The position numbers and the translations under genes were made by a program. A DNA stretch of 64,000 bases from Lasioglossum baleicum (taxonomy: Eukaryota > Arthropoda > Insecta > Hymenoptera > Halictidae). This document shows, one piece after another, positions 12,109 through 23,617 of this stretch. The notes beneath the pieces were generated by a model. It made no database searches and was not told the DNA's origin. It worked only from the letters and a program-made list of their open reading frames with translations. The stretch's first letter is position 1; each line of letters begins with the position of its first letter. The stretch is taken from the NCBI RefSeq assembly GCF_051020765.1, contig NW_027469601.1:1-64000 (forward strand), written 5' to 3'.

Positions 12109-12416
12109 TTATGCGTTATGCGTTATGCGTTATGCGTTATGCGTTATGCGTTATGCGTTATGCGTTATGCGTTATGCGTTATGCGTTATGCGTTATGCGT
12201 TATGCGTTATGCGTTATGCGTTATGCGTTATGCGTTATGCGTTATGCGTTATGCGTTATGCGTTATGCGTTATGCGTTATGCGTTATGCGTTATGCGTTA
12301 TGCGTTATGCGTTATGCGTTATGCGTTATGCGTTATGCGTTATGCGTTATGCGTTATGCGTTATGCGTTATGCGTTATGCGTTATGCGTTATGCGTTATG
12401 CGTTATGCGTTATGCG

Positions 12417-12927
12417 TTATGGGCTAAGCGTTATGCCTTATGGTTTATACGTTATGAGTTATGCGTTATGCGTTATGCGTTATGCGTTATGCGTTATGCG
12501 TTATGCGTTATGCGTTATGCGTTATGCGTTATGCGTTATGCGTTATGCGTTATGCGTTATGCGTTATGCGTTATGCGTTATGCGTTATGCGTTATGCGTT
12601 ATGCGTTATGCGTTATGCGTTATGCGTTATGCGTTATGCGTTATGCGTTATGCGTTATGCGTTATGCGTTATGCGTTATGGGCTAAGCGTTTTGCCTTAT
12701 GGTTTATACGTTATGCGTTATGCGTTATGCGATATGAGTTTTGCGTTACGCGTTAAGCGTTATGCGCAATGGGTTATGCGTTATGCGTTATGCGTTATGC
12801 GTTATGCGTTATGCGTTATGCGTTATACGTTATGCGTTATGCGTTATGCGTTATGCGTTATGCGTTATGCGTTATGCGTTATGCGTTATGAGTTATGCGT
12901 TATGCGTTATGCGTTATGAGTTTTGCG
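12417..12927 (+). repeat. A' then variant A-G segment
   Basis: A' is at 12417-12458. The following A (12676-12710) has A3T+G7C as its third unit instead of G7C, and the following G (12732-12773) starts with T1A+C6A instead of C6A. G5A is at 12823, C6A at 12886, C6A-A3T at 12914. The A3T+G7C mark is shared with 17612, and the T1A+C6A mark with 17668, 31479 and 32732. Confidence 0.91.
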
Positions 12928-13004
12928 TTATGCGTTATGCGTTATGCGTTATGCGTTATGCGTTATGCGTTATGCGTTATGCGTTATGCGTTATGCGTTA
13001 TGCG

Positions 13005-13256
13005 TTATGAGTTTTGCGTTATGCGTTATGCGTTATGCGTTATGCGTTATGCGTTATGCGTTATGCGTTATGCGTTATACGTTATGCGTTATGCGTTATG
13101 CGTTATGCGTTATGCGTTATGCGTTATGCGTTATGCGTTATGCGTTATGCGTTATGCGTTATGCGTTATGCGTTATGCGTTATGCGTTATGCGTTATGCG
13201 TTATGCGTTATGCGTTATGCGTTATGCGTAACGGGTTATGCGTTATGCGCTATGCG
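13005..13256 (+). repeat. I module with single T1C end
   Basis: C6A-A3T at 13005, G5A at 13075, T2A+T4C+C6G at 13229, then two wt units and one T1C ending at 13256. Earlier I copies have two T1C units; this one-T1C form becomes the common one from 17.9 kb and 24 kb on. Confidence 0.9.
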
Positions 13257-13382
13257 TTATGCGTTATGCGTTATGCGTTATGCGTTATGCGTTATGCGTT
13301 ATGCGTTATGCGTTATGCGTTATGCGTTATGCGTTATGCGTTATGCGTTATGCGTTATGCGTTATGCGTTATGCGTTATGCG

Positions 13383-14047
13383 TCATGCGCTATGGGTTAT
13401 GCGTTATCCGCTATGGATTATGCGTAATGCATTATAAGTTATGCGTTATGCGTTTTGCGTTATGTGTTATGCGTTATGGGTTATGCGTCATGCGTTATGC
13501 GTTATGCGTTATGCGTTATGCGTTTTGCGTTATGCGTTATGCGTTATGCGTTATGCGTTATGCGTTATGCGTTATGCGTTATGCTTTATGCGTTATGCGT
13601 TATGCGTTATGCGTTATGCGTTATGCGTTATGCGTTATGCGTTATGCGTTATGCGTTATGCGTTATGCGTTATGCGTTATGCGTTATGCGTTATGCGTTA
13701 TGCGTTATGCGTTATGCGTTATGCGTTATGCGTTATGCGTAATGCGGCATGGGTTGTGCATTGTGCGTTATACGTTATCCGTTATGCGTTATGCGTTATG
13801 CGTTATGCGTTATGCGTAATGCGTTATGCGTTATGCGTTATGCGTTATGCGTTATGCGTTATGCGTTATGCGTTATGCGTTATGCGTTATGCGTTATGCG
13901 TTATGCGTTATGCGTTATGCGTTATGCGTTATGCGTTATGCGTTATGCGTTATGCGTTATGCGTTATGCGTTATGCGTTATGCGTTATGCGTTATGCGTT
14001 ATGCGTTATGCGTTATGCGTAACGGGTTATGCGCTATGCGCTATGCG
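13383..14047 (+). repeat. B, half C, and I tail
   Basis: B 13383-13494, A3T 13523, G7T 13579, then only the first part of C at 13740-13823, with a private T2C added to the T1G+C6G unit at 13747. Instead of the second C cluster, an I tail follows (T2A+T4C+C6G at 14020, two T1C ending 14047). This looks like a recombination junction between a C and an I module. Confidence 0.88.
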
Positions 14048-14187
14048 TTATGCGTTATGCGTTATGCGTTATGCGTTATGCGTTATGCGTTATGCGTTAT
14101 GCGTTATGCGTTATGCGTTATGCGTTATGCGTTATGCGTTATGCGTTATGCGTTATGCGTTATGCGTTATGCGTTATGCGTTATGCG

Positions 14188-14810
14188 TCATGCGCTATGG
14201 GTTATGCGTTATCCGCTATGGATTATGCGTAATGCATTATAAGTTATGCGTTATGCGTTTTGCGTTATGTGTTATGCGTTATGGGTTATGCGTCATGCGT
14301 TATGCGTTATGCGTTATGCGTTATGCGTTATGCGTTTTGCGTTATGCGTTATGCGTTATGCGTTATGCGTTATGCGTTATGCGTTATGCGTTATGCGTTA
14401 TGCTTTATGCGTTATGCGTTATGCGTTATGCGTTATGCGTTATGCGTTATGCGTTATGCGTTATGCGTTATGCGTTATGCGTTATGCGTTATGCGTTATG
14501 CGTTATGCGTTATGCGTTATGCGTTATGCGTTATGCGTAATGCGGTATGGGTTGTGCATTGTGCGTTATACGTTATCCGTTATGCGTTATGCGTTATGCG
14601 TTATGCGTAATGCGTTATGCGTTATGCGTTATGCGTTATGCGTTATGCGTTATGCGTTATGCGTTATGCGTTATGCGTTATGCGTTATGCGTTATGCGTT
14701 ATGCGTTATGCGTTATGCGTTATGCGTTATGCGTAATGCGGTATGGGTTGTGCGTTATGCGTTATGCGTTATGCGTTATGCGTTATGCGTTATGCGTTAT
14801 GCGTTTTGCG
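14188..14810 (+). repeat. B-C pair
   Basis: B 14188-14299, A3T 14335, G7T 14398, C 14538-14810. It is the sister of 8958-9559, offset 5,230 bp at B, and marks the approximate left edge of the second copy of the large duplication. Confidence 0.9.
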
Positions 14811-15076
14811 TTATGCGTTATGCGTTATGCGTTATGCGTTATGCGTTATGCGTTATGCGTTATGCGTTATGCGTTATGCGTTATGCGTTATGCGTTATGC
14901 GTTATGCGTTATGCGTTATGCGTTATGCGTTATGCGTTATGCGTTATGCGTTATGCGTTATGCGTTATGCGTTATGCGTTATGCGTTATGCGTTATGCGT
15001 TATGCGTTATGCGTTATGCGTTATGCGTTATGCGTTATGCGTTATGCGTTATGCGTTATGCGTTATGCGTTATGCG

Positions 15077-15217
15077 TTATGGGCTATGCGTTAATTCCTT
15101 ATGGTTTATACGTTATGCGTTATGCGCTATGAGTTTTGCGTTACGCGTTAAGCGTTATGCGTTATGCGTTATGGGCTATGCGTTATGCGTCATGCGTTAT
15201 GCGCTATGCGCTATGCG
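15077..15217 (+). repeat. J module carrying the 1-bp register shift, copy 2
   Basis: Same variant series as 9861-10001, including the 8-bp unit TTAATTCC at 15091-15098. The offset of 5,216 bp is 745 units plus one base, as expected if one earlier insertion lies between them. The phase moves from 6 to 0 mod 7 here. Two identical rare indels are best explained by duplication of one event. Confidence 0.94.
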
Positions 15218-15322
15218 TTATGCGTTATGCGTTATGCGTTATGCGTTATGCGTTATGCGTTATGCGTTATGCGTTATGCGTTATGCGTTATGCGTTATGC
15301 GTTATGCGTTATGCGTTATGCG

Positions 15323-15868
15323 TCATGCGCTATGGGTTATGCGTTATCCGCTATGGATTATGCGTAATGCATTATAAGTTATGCGTTATGCGTTTTGCGT
15401 TATGTGTTATGCGTTATGGGTTATGCGTCATGCGTTATGCGTTATGCGTTATGCGTTATGCGTTTTGCGTTATGCGTTATGCGTTATGCGTTATGCGTTA
15501 TGCGTTATGCGTTATGCGTTATGCTTTATGCGTTATGCGTTATGCGTTATGCGTTATGCGTTATGCGTTATGCGTTATGCGTTATGCGTTATGCGTTATG
15601 CGTTATGCGTTATGCGTTATGCGTTATGCGTTATGCGTTATGCGTTATGCGTTATGCGTTATGCGTTATGCGTTATGCGTTATGCGTAATGCGGTATGGG
15701 TTGTGCATTGTGCGTTATACGTTATCCGTTATGCGTTATGCGTTATGCGTTATGCGTAATGCGTTATGCGTTATGCGTTATGCGTTATGCGTTATGCGTT
15801 ATGCGTTATGCGTTATGCGTTATGCGTTATGCGTTATGCGTTATGCGTAATGCGGTATGGGTTGTGCG
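15323..15868 (+). repeat. B-C pair, C truncated
   Basis: B 15323-15434, A3T 15463, G7T 15519, C 15687-15868. C stops after its second A3G and runs into A' only 43 bp later; the sister copy at 10457 continues to an A3T and a long pure tract. A deletion of roughly 200-280 bp in whole units explains the change in offset from 5,230 to 4,943 bp. Confidence 0.89.
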
Positions 15869-15910
15869 TTATGCGTTATGCGTTATGCGTTATGCGTTAT
15901 GCGTTATGCG

Positions 15911-16407
15911 TTATGGGCTAAGCGTTATGCCTTATGGTTTATACGTTATGAGTTATGCGTTATGCGTTATGCGTTATGCGTTATGCGTTATGCGTTATGC
16001 GTTATGCGTTATGCGTTATGCGTTATGCGTTATGCGTTATGCGTTATGCGTTATGCGTTATGCGTTATGCGTTATGCGTTATGCGTTATGCGTTATGCGT
16101 TATGCGTTATGCGTTATGCGTTATGCGTTATGCGTTATGCGTTATGCGTTATGCGTTATGCGTTATGGGCTAAGCGTTATGCCTTATGGTTTATACGTTA
16201 TGCGTTATGCGTTATGCGTTATGAGTTTTGCGTTACGCGTTAAGCGTTATGCGCAATGGGTTATGCGTTATGCGTTATGCGTTATGCGTTATGCGTTATG
16301 CGTTATACGTTATGCGTTATGCGTTATGCGTTATGCGTTATGCGTTATGCGTTATGCGTTATGCGTTATGAGTTATGCGTTATGCGTTATGCGTTATGAG
16401 TTTTGCG
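15911..16407 (+). repeat. A' then A-G segment
   Basis: A' 15911-15952, A 16163-16197, G 16219-16260, G5A 16303, C6A 16366, C6A-A3T 16394-16407. Sister of 10968-11443. Confidence 0.91.
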
Positions 16408-16484
16408 TTATGCGTTATGCGTTATGCGTTATGCGTTATGCGTTATGCGTTATGCGTTATGCGTTATGCGTTATGCGTTATGCG

Positions 16485-17065
16485 TCATGCGCTATGGGTT
16501 ATGCGTTATCCGCTATGGATTATGCGTAATGCATTATAAGTTATGCGTTATGCGTTTTGCGTTATGTGTTATGCGTTATGGGTTATGCGTCATGCGTTAT
16601 GCGTTATGCGTTATGCGTTATGCGTTTTGCGTTATGCGTTATGCGTTATGCGTTATGCGTTATGCTTTATGCGTTATGCGTTATGCGTTATGCGTTATGC
16701 GTTATGCGTTATGCGTTATGCGTTATGCGTTATGCGTTATGCGTTATGCGTTATGCGTTATGCGTTATGCGTTATGCGTTATGCGTTATGCGTTATGCGT
16801 TATGCGTAATGCGGTATGGGTTGTGCATTGTGCGTTATACGTTATCCGTTATGCGTTATGCGTTATGCGTTATGCGTAATGCGTTATGCGTTATGCGTTA
16901 TGCGTTATGCGTTATGCGTTATGCGTTATGCGTTATGCGTTATGCGTTATGCATTATGCGTTATGCGTTATGCGTTATGCGTAATGCGGTATGGGTTGTG
17001 CGTTATGCGTTATGCGTTATGCGTTATGCGTTATGCGTTATGCGTTATGCGTTTTGCGTTACGCG
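16485..17065 (+). repeat. B-C pair with G7A marker
   Basis: B 16485-16596, A3T 16625, G7T 16660, C 16807-17058, with the lone G7A at 16947 shared with 11997. An extra T4C unit follows the closing A3T at 17059, private to this copy. Confidence 0.91.
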
Positions 17066-17338
17066 TTATGCGTTATGCGTTATGCGTTATGCGTTATGCG
17101 TTATGCGTTATGCGTTATGCGTTATGCGTTATGCGTTATGCGTTATGCGTTATGCGTTATGCGTTATGCGTTATGCGTTATGCGTTATGCGTTATGCGTT
17201 ATGCGTTATGCGTTATGCGTTATGCGTTATGCGTTATGCGTTATGCGTTATGCGTTATGCGTTATGCGTTATGCGTTATGCGTTATGCGTTATGCGTTAT
17301 GCGTTATGCGTTATGCGTTATGCGTTATGCGTTATGCG

Positions 17339-17863
17339 TTATGGGCTAAGCGTTATGCCTTATGGTTTATACGTTATGAGTTATGCGTTATGCGTTATGC
17401 GTTATGCGTTATGCGTTATGCGTTATGCGTTATGCGTTATGCGTTATGCGTTATGCGTTATGCGTTATGCGTTATGCGTTATGCGTTATGCGTTATGCGT
17501 TATGCGTTATGCGTTATGCGTTATGCGTTATGCGTTATGCGTTATGCGTTATGCGTTATGCGTTATGCGTTATGCGTTATGCGTTATGCGTTATGCGTTA
17601 TGCGTTATGCGTTATGGGCTAAGCGTTTTGCCTTATGGTTTATACGTTATGCGTTATGCGTTATGCGATATGAGTTTTGCGTTACGCGTTAAGCGTTATG
17701 CGCAATGGGTTATGCGTTATGCGTTATGCGTTATGCGTTATGCGTTATGCGTTATGCGTTATACGTTATGCGTTATGCGTTATGCGTTATGCGTTATGCG
17801 TTATGCGTTATGCGTTATGCGTTATGAGTTATGCGTTATGCGTTATGCGTTATGAGTTTTGCG
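17339..17863 (+). repeat. A' then variant A-G segment
   Basis: A' 17339-17380, A 17612-17646 with the A3T+G7C third unit, G 17668-17709 starting with T1A+C6A, then G5A, C6A at 17822 and C6A-A3T at 17850. Sister of 12417-12927, offset 4,922-4,936 bp. Confidence 0.91.
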
Positions 17864-17926
17864 TTATGCGTTATGCGTTATGCGTTATGCGTTATGCGTT
17901 ATGCGTTATGCGTTATGCGTTATGCG

Positions 17927-18185
17927 TTATGAGTTTTGCGTTATGCGTTATGCGTTATGCGTTATGCGTTATGCGTTATGCGTTATGCGTTATGCGTTAT
18001 ACGTTATGCGTTATGCGTTATGCGTTATGCGTTATGCGTTATGCGTTATGCGTTATGCGTTATGCGTTATGCGTTATGCGTTATGCGTTATGCGTTATGC
18101 GTTATGCGTTATGCGTTATGCGTTATGCGTTATGCGTTATGCGTTATGCGTTATGCGTAACGGGTTATGCGTTATGCGCTATGCG
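17927..18185 (+). repeat. I module with single T1C end
   Basis: C6A-A3T at 17927, G5A at 17997, T2A+T4C+C6G at 18158, one T1C ending at 18185. Sister of 13005-13256. Confidence 0.9.
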
Positions 18186-18332
18186 TTATGCGTTATGCGT
18201 TATGCGTTATGCGTTATGCGTTATGCGTTATGCGTTATGCGTTATGCGTTATGCGTTATGCGTTATGCGTTATGCGTTATGCGTTATGCGTTATGCGTTA
18301 TGCGTTATGCGTTATGCGTTATGCGTTATGCG

Positions 18333-18535
18333 TCATGCGCTATGGGTTATGCGTTATCCGCTATGGATTATGCGTAATGCATTATAAGTTATGCGTTATG
18401 CGTTTTGCGTTATGTGTTATGCGTTATGGGTTATGCGTCATGCGTTATGCGTTATGCGTTATGCGTTATGCGTTTTGCGTTATGCGTTATGCGTTATGCG
18501 TTATGCGTTATGCGTTATGCGTTATGCGTTATGCT
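18333..18535 (+). repeat. B module, end of the large duplication
   Basis: B 18333-18444, A3T 18473, G7T 18529. The sister at 13383 is followed by half C, but here 37 pure units lead into A-G at 18795, so the duplicated block ends between about 18,536 and 18,795. Confidence 0.9.
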
Positions 18536-18794
18536 TTATGCGTTATGCGTTATGCGTTATGCGTTATGCGTTATGCGTTATGCGTTATGCGTTATGCGTT
18601 ATGCGTTATGCGTTATGCGTTATGCGTTATGCGTTATGCGTTATGCGTTATGCGTTATGCGTTATGCGTTATGCGTTATGCGTTATGCGTTATGCGTTAT
18701 GCGTTATGCGTTATGCGTTATGCGTTATGCGTTATGCGTTATGCGTTATGCGTTATGCGTTATGCGTTATGCGTTATGCGTTATGCGTTATGCG

Positions 18795-19410
18795 TTATGG
18801 GCTAAGCGTTATGCCTTATGGTTTATACGTTATGCGTTATGCGTTATGCGTTATGAGTTTTGCGTTACGCGTTAAGCGTTATGCGCAATGGGTTATGCGT
18901 TATGCGTTATGCGTTATGCGTTATGCGTTATGCGTTATACGTTATGCGTTATGCGTTATGCGTTATGCGTTATGCGTTATGCGTTATGCGTTATGCGTTA
19001 TGAGTTATGCGTTATGCGTTATGCGTTATGAGTTTTGCGTTATGCGTTATGCGTTATGCGTTATGCGTTATGCGTTATGCGTTATGCGTTATGCGTTATG
19101 CGTTATGCGTTATGCGTTATGCGTTATGCGTTATGCGTTATGCGTTATGCGTTATGCGTTATGCGTTATGCGTTATGCGTTATGCGTTATGCGTTATGCG
19201 TTACGCGTTAAGCGTTATGCGTTATGCGTAACGGGTTATGCGTTATGCGTTATGCGTTATGCGTTATGACTTTTGCATAATGCGTTGTGCGTTATGCGTT
19301 ATGCGTTATGGGCTATGCGTTATGCGTTATGCGTTATGCGTTATGCGTTATGCGTTATGCGTTATGCGTTATGCGTTATGCGTAACGGGTTATGCGCTAT
19401 GCGCTATGCG
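18795..19410 (+). repeat. A-G, H and I tail, left of the noisy patch
   Basis: A 18795-18829, G 18851-18892, G5A 18935, C6A 18998, C6A-A3T 19026. H at 19201-19319 has one extra wt unit and a rare T2A at 19278 where other H copies have wt. An I tail follows at 19383-19410. Almost the same series recurs at 21175-21776 on the other side of the noisy patch, 2,366-2,380 bp downstream, including the rare T2A. Confidence 0.91.
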
Positions 19411-19536
19411 TTATGCGTTATGCGTTATGCGTTATGCGTTATGCGTTATGCGTTATGCGTTATGCGTTATGCGTTATGCGTTATGCGTTATGCGTTATGC
19501 GTTATGCGTTATGCGTTATGCGTTATGCGTTATGCG

Positions 19537-20972
19537 TTATGCTATGCGTTAGATGCGTTATGCGTTATGCGTTATGCTTATCGTATGCGTTATGCGTGTT
19601 ATGAGTTTTTGCGTTATGTGCGTTATGCTTATGCGTTAGCGGTTATGCGTTATGCGTTTGCGTTATGCGTTATGCGTTATGCGTTATCGTTTATGGCGTT
19701 ATGCGTTATGCGTTATGCGTTATGCGTTATGCGTTATGCGTTATGCGTTATGCGTTATGCGTTATGCGTTATGGCTTAGCGTTATGCGTAGTGGTATGCG
19801 TTATGCGTTATGCGTCGTATTGCTTATGCGTAATGCGTTTATGCGTTTGAGTTAAGCGTTAATGCGTTATGCGTTTGGTTTGCGTATTATGCGTTATCGT
19901 TATGCGTTATGCGTTATGCGTATGCGTTATCGTTTATGCGTATGCGTTATGCGTTATGCGTTATGCGTTATGCGTTATGCGTTATGCGTTATGCGTTATG
20001 CGTTATGCGTATGGTATGCGTTATGCGTTATCGTTATGCGTTATGCGTTAAGCGTTATGCGTTATGCGTTATGCTTATGCGTATGCGTTATGCTTATGCG
20101 TTATGCGTTATGCGTATGCGTTATGCTTATGCGTTATGCGTTATGCGTTATGCGTTATGCGTATCGGTTATGCGTTATGCGTTATGCGTTATGCGTATGC
20201 TTTATGCGTTATGCGTTAGGCGTATGCTTTATGCGTTATGCGTTATGCGTATGCGTATGCGTATCGTGTATGCGTTATGCGTTATGCGAATCGTTATGCG
20301 TTATGCGTTATGCGTTATGCGTTATGCGTTATGCGTTATGCGTATGCGTTATGCGTTATGCGTATATGCGTTATGCGTTATGCGATTATGCGTTATGCGT
20401 TATGGCTATGCGTTATGCGTTATGCGTTATGCGTTATGCGTGCTATGCGTTATGCGTTAGCGTTATTTATGCGTTAGTGCGTTATGCGTTATGCGTATAT
20501 GCGTTATGCGTTATGCGTTATGCGTTATGCGTTATGCGTTATGCGTTATGCGTTATGCGTAAGCGTATGCGTATGCGTTATGCGTTATGCGTTATGCGTT
20601 ATGCTATGCGTTATGCGTTATGCGTTATGCGTTATGCGTTAGCGTTATGCGTTATGCGTTATGCGTTATGCGTTATGCGTTATGCGTTATGCGTTAGCGT
20701 TATGCGTTAGTATGCGTTATGCGTTATGCGTTATGCGTTATGCGTTATGCGTTATGCGTTATGCGTTTATGCGTTATGCGTTATGCGTTATGCGTTATGC
20801 GTTATGCGTTATGCGTTATGCGTTATGCGTTATGCGTTATGCGTTATGCGTTATGCGTTATGCGTTATGCGTTATGCGTTATGCGTTATGCGTTATGCGT
20901 TATGCGTTATGCGTTATGCGTATGCGTTATGCGTTATGCGTTATCGTTATGGCTAAGCGTTATGCTTATGTT
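19537..20972 (+). other. Indel-rich patch, probable uncorrected sequence
   Basis: Regular 7-bp register breaks at 19,537 and is restored at about 20,973. In between there are dozens of 1-2-bp deletions and insertions giving 5-, 6-, 8- and 9-bp units, densest from 19,537 to about 20,716. The rest of the window has a single indel event. The errors include homopolymer shortening and lengthening, for example a five-T run near 19,615 where G modules have four. This pattern is typical of raw single-molecule reads used to fill a gap. A genuinely degenerate segment is the less likely alternative. The net register change is 0 mod 7. No gene or other element is visible inside. Confidence 0.85.
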
Positions 20973-20977
20973 TATAC
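20943..20977 (+). repeat. Degraded A module at the end of the noisy patch
   Basis: This is recognisable as A but lacks one G of the GGG run, one C of the CC pair and one G of the GG pair, compared with the clean A at 21175. All three losses are in homopolymers, and the unit just before it has also lost its G. It shows directly that the patch contains ordinary modules seen through sequencing-type errors. Confidence 0.85.
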
Positions 20978-21174
20978 GTTATGCGTTATGCGTTATGCGT
21001 TATGCGTTATGCGTTATGCGTTATGCGTTATGCGTTATGCGTTATGCGTTATGCGTTATGCGTTATGCGTTATGCGTTATGCGTTATGCGTTATGCGTTA
21101 TGCGTTATGCGTTATGCGTTATGCGTTATGCGTTATGCGTTATGCGTTATGCGTTATGCGTTATGCGTTATGCG

Positions 21175-21776
21175 TTATGGGCTAAGCGTTATGCCTTATG
21201 GTTTATACGTTATGCGTTATGCGTTATGCGTTATGAGTTTTGCGTTACGCGTTAAGCGTTATGCGCAATGGGTTATGCGTTATGCGTTATGCGTTATGCG
21301 TTATGCGTTATGCGTTATACGTTATGCGTTATGCGTTATGCGTTATGCGTTATGCGTTATGCGTTATGCGTTATGCGTTATGAGTTATGCGTTATGCGTT
21401 ATGCGTTATGAGTTTTGCGTTATGCGTTATGCGTTATGCGTTATGCGTTATGCGTTATGCGTTATGCGTTATGCGTTATGCGTTATGCGTTATGCGTTAT
21501 GCGTTATGCGTTATGCGTTATGCGTTATGCGTTATGCGTTATGCGTTATGCGTTATGCGTTATGCGTTATGCGTTACGCGTTAAGCGTTATGCGTAACGG
21601 GTTATGCGTTATGCGTTATGCGTTATGCGTTATGACTTTTGCATAATGCGTTGTGCGTTATGCGTTATGCGTTATGGGCTATGCGTTATGCGTTATGCGT
21701 TATGCGTTATGCGTTATGCGTTATGCGTTATGCGTTATGCGTTATGCGTAACGGGTTATGCGCTATGCGCTATGCG
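21175..21776 (+). repeat. A-G, H and I tail, right of the noisy patch
   Basis: A 21175-21209, G 21231-21272, G5A 21315, C6A 21378, C6A-A3T 21406, H 21574-21685 with the rare T2A at 21644, and I tail 21749-21776. It matches 18795-19410 except for one missing unit in H. Confidence 0.91.
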
Positions 21777-21902
21777 TTATGCGTTATGCGTTATGCGTTA
21801 TGCGTTATGCGTTATGCGTTATGCGTTATGCGTTATGCGTTATGCGTTATGCGTTATGCGTTATGCGTTATGCGTTATGCGTTATGCGTTATGCGTTATG
21901 CG

Positions 21903-22539
21903 TCATGCGCTATGGGTTATGCGTTATCCGCTATGGATTATGCGTAATGCATTATAAGTTATGCGTTATGCGTTTTGCGTTATGTGTTATGCGTTATGGG
22001 TTATGCGTCATGCGTTATGCGTTATGCGTTATGCGTTATGCGTTTTGCGTTATGCGTTATGCGTTATGCGTTATGCGTTATGCGTTATGCGTTATGCGTT
22101 ATGCTTTATGCGTTATGCGTTATGCGTTATGCGTTATGCGTTATGCGTTATGCGTTATGCGTTATGCGTTATGCGTTATGCGTTATGCGTTATGCGTTAT
22201 GCGTTATGCGTTATGCGTTATGCGTTATGTGTTATGCGTAATGCGGTATGGGTTGTGCATTGTGCGTTATACGTTATCCGTTATGCGTTATGCGTTATGC
22301 GTTATGCGTAATGCGTTATGCGTTATGCGTTATGCGTTATGCGTTATGCGTTATGCGTTATGCGTTATGCGTTATGCGTTATGCGTTATGCGTTATGCGT
22401 TATGCGTTATGCGTTATGCGTAATGCGGTATGGGTTGTGCGTTATGCGTTATGCGTTATGCGTTATGCGTTATGCGTTATGCGTTATGCGTTTTGCGTTA
22501 TGCGTTATGCGTTATGCGTTATGCGTTATGCGGTATGCG
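21903..22539 (+). repeat. B-C pair
   Basis: B 21903-22014, A3T 22043, G7T 22099, C 22239-22497. Private marks are C6T at 22225 and T1G at 22533. This is the last full B-C pair of the 5' region. Confidence 0.9.
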
Positions 22540-22728
22540 TTATGCGTTATGCGTTATGCGTTATGCGTTATGCGTTATGCGTTATGCGTTATGCGTTATG
22601 CGTTATGCGTTATGCGTTATGCGTTATGCGTTATGCGTTATGCGTTATGCGTTATGCGTTATGCGTTATGCGTTATGCGTTATGCGTTATGCGTTATGCG
22701 TTATGCGTTATGCGTTATGCGTTATGCG

Positions 22729-22945
22729 TTACGCGTTAAGCGTTATGCGCAATGGGTTATGCGTTATGCGTTATGCGTTATGCGTTATGCGTTATACGTT
22801 ATGCGTTATGCGTTATGCGTTATGCGTTATGCGTTATGCGTTATGCGTTATGCGTTATGCGTTATGAGTTATGCGTTATGCGTTATGCGTTATGCGTTTT
22901 GCGTTATGCGTTATGCGTTATGCGTTATGCGTTATGCGTTTTGCG
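22729..22945 (+). repeat. Partial G with A3T marks
   Basis: G lacks its first two units and starts with T4C-T4A at 22729; its last unit is at 22750. G5A at 22792, C6A at 22862 and two lone A3T at 22897 and 22939 follow. No A module precedes it, so the segment is truncated. Confidence 0.87.
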
Positions 22946-23036
22946 TTATGCGTTATGCGTTATGCGTTATGCGTTATGCGTTATGCGTTATGCGTTATGC
23001 GTTATGCGTTATGCGTTATGCGTTATGCGTTATGCG

Positions 23037-23162
23037 TAATGCGGTATGGGTTGTGCGTGTTGCGTTATCCGTTATCCGTTATGCGTTATGCGTTATGCGT
23101 AATGCGTTATGCGTTATGCGTTATGCGTTATGAGTTATGCGGCATGGGTTATGCGTAATGCG
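23037..23162 (+). repeat. First D module, lacking the C6G pair
   Basis: T2A, T1G+C6G, A3G, T2G+A3T and two G5C at 23037-23078, then T2A, C6A, T1G+T2C+C6G and T2A to 23162. The leading C6G-C6G pair of typical D is absent; only the D at 61628 shares this lack. The head of D resembles C with one extra change, suggesting common origin. Confidence 0.9.
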
Positions 23163-23323
23163 TTATGCGTTATGCGTTATGCGTTATGCGTTATGCGTTA
23201 TGCGTTATGCGTTATGCGTTATGCGTTATGCGTTATGCGTTATGCGTTATGCGTTATGCGTTATGCGTTATGCGTTATGCGTTATGCGTTATGCGTTATG
23301 CGTTATGCGTTATGCGTTATGCG

Positions 23324-23533
23324 TTATGGGTTATGGGTTATGCGTTATGCGTTATGCGTTATGCGTAATGCGGTATGGGTTGTGCGTGTTGCGTTATCCG
23401 TTATCCGTTATGCGTTATGCGTTACGCGTTAAGCGTTATGCGTTATGCGTTATGCGTTATGCGTTATGCGTTATGTGTTTTGCGTTATGTGTTATGCGTT
23501 ATGGGTAATGCGTCATGCGTTATGCGTTATGGG
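23324..23533 (+). repeat. Short D plus first E
   Basis: Short D (23324-23435) has the C6G pair and head, but ends in T4C-T4A instead of the usual D tail. E follows at 23471-23533 without its T2G and T1A tail. The same pair, with identical internal spacing, recurs exactly 7,777 bp downstream at 31101-31310. Confidence 0.91.
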
Positions 23534-23617
23534 TTATGCGTTATGCGTTATGCGTTATGCGTTATGCGTTATGCGTTATGCGTTATGCGTTATGCGTTAT
23601 GCGTTATGCGTTATGCG

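Noticed and set aside
19537..20972. Noisy patch as a mobile element insertion or a distinct gene
   Set aside because: No unique sequence, terminal repeats or target duplication are seen. All of it can be read as TTATGCG units with small indels, and its right end is a recognisable damaged A module.
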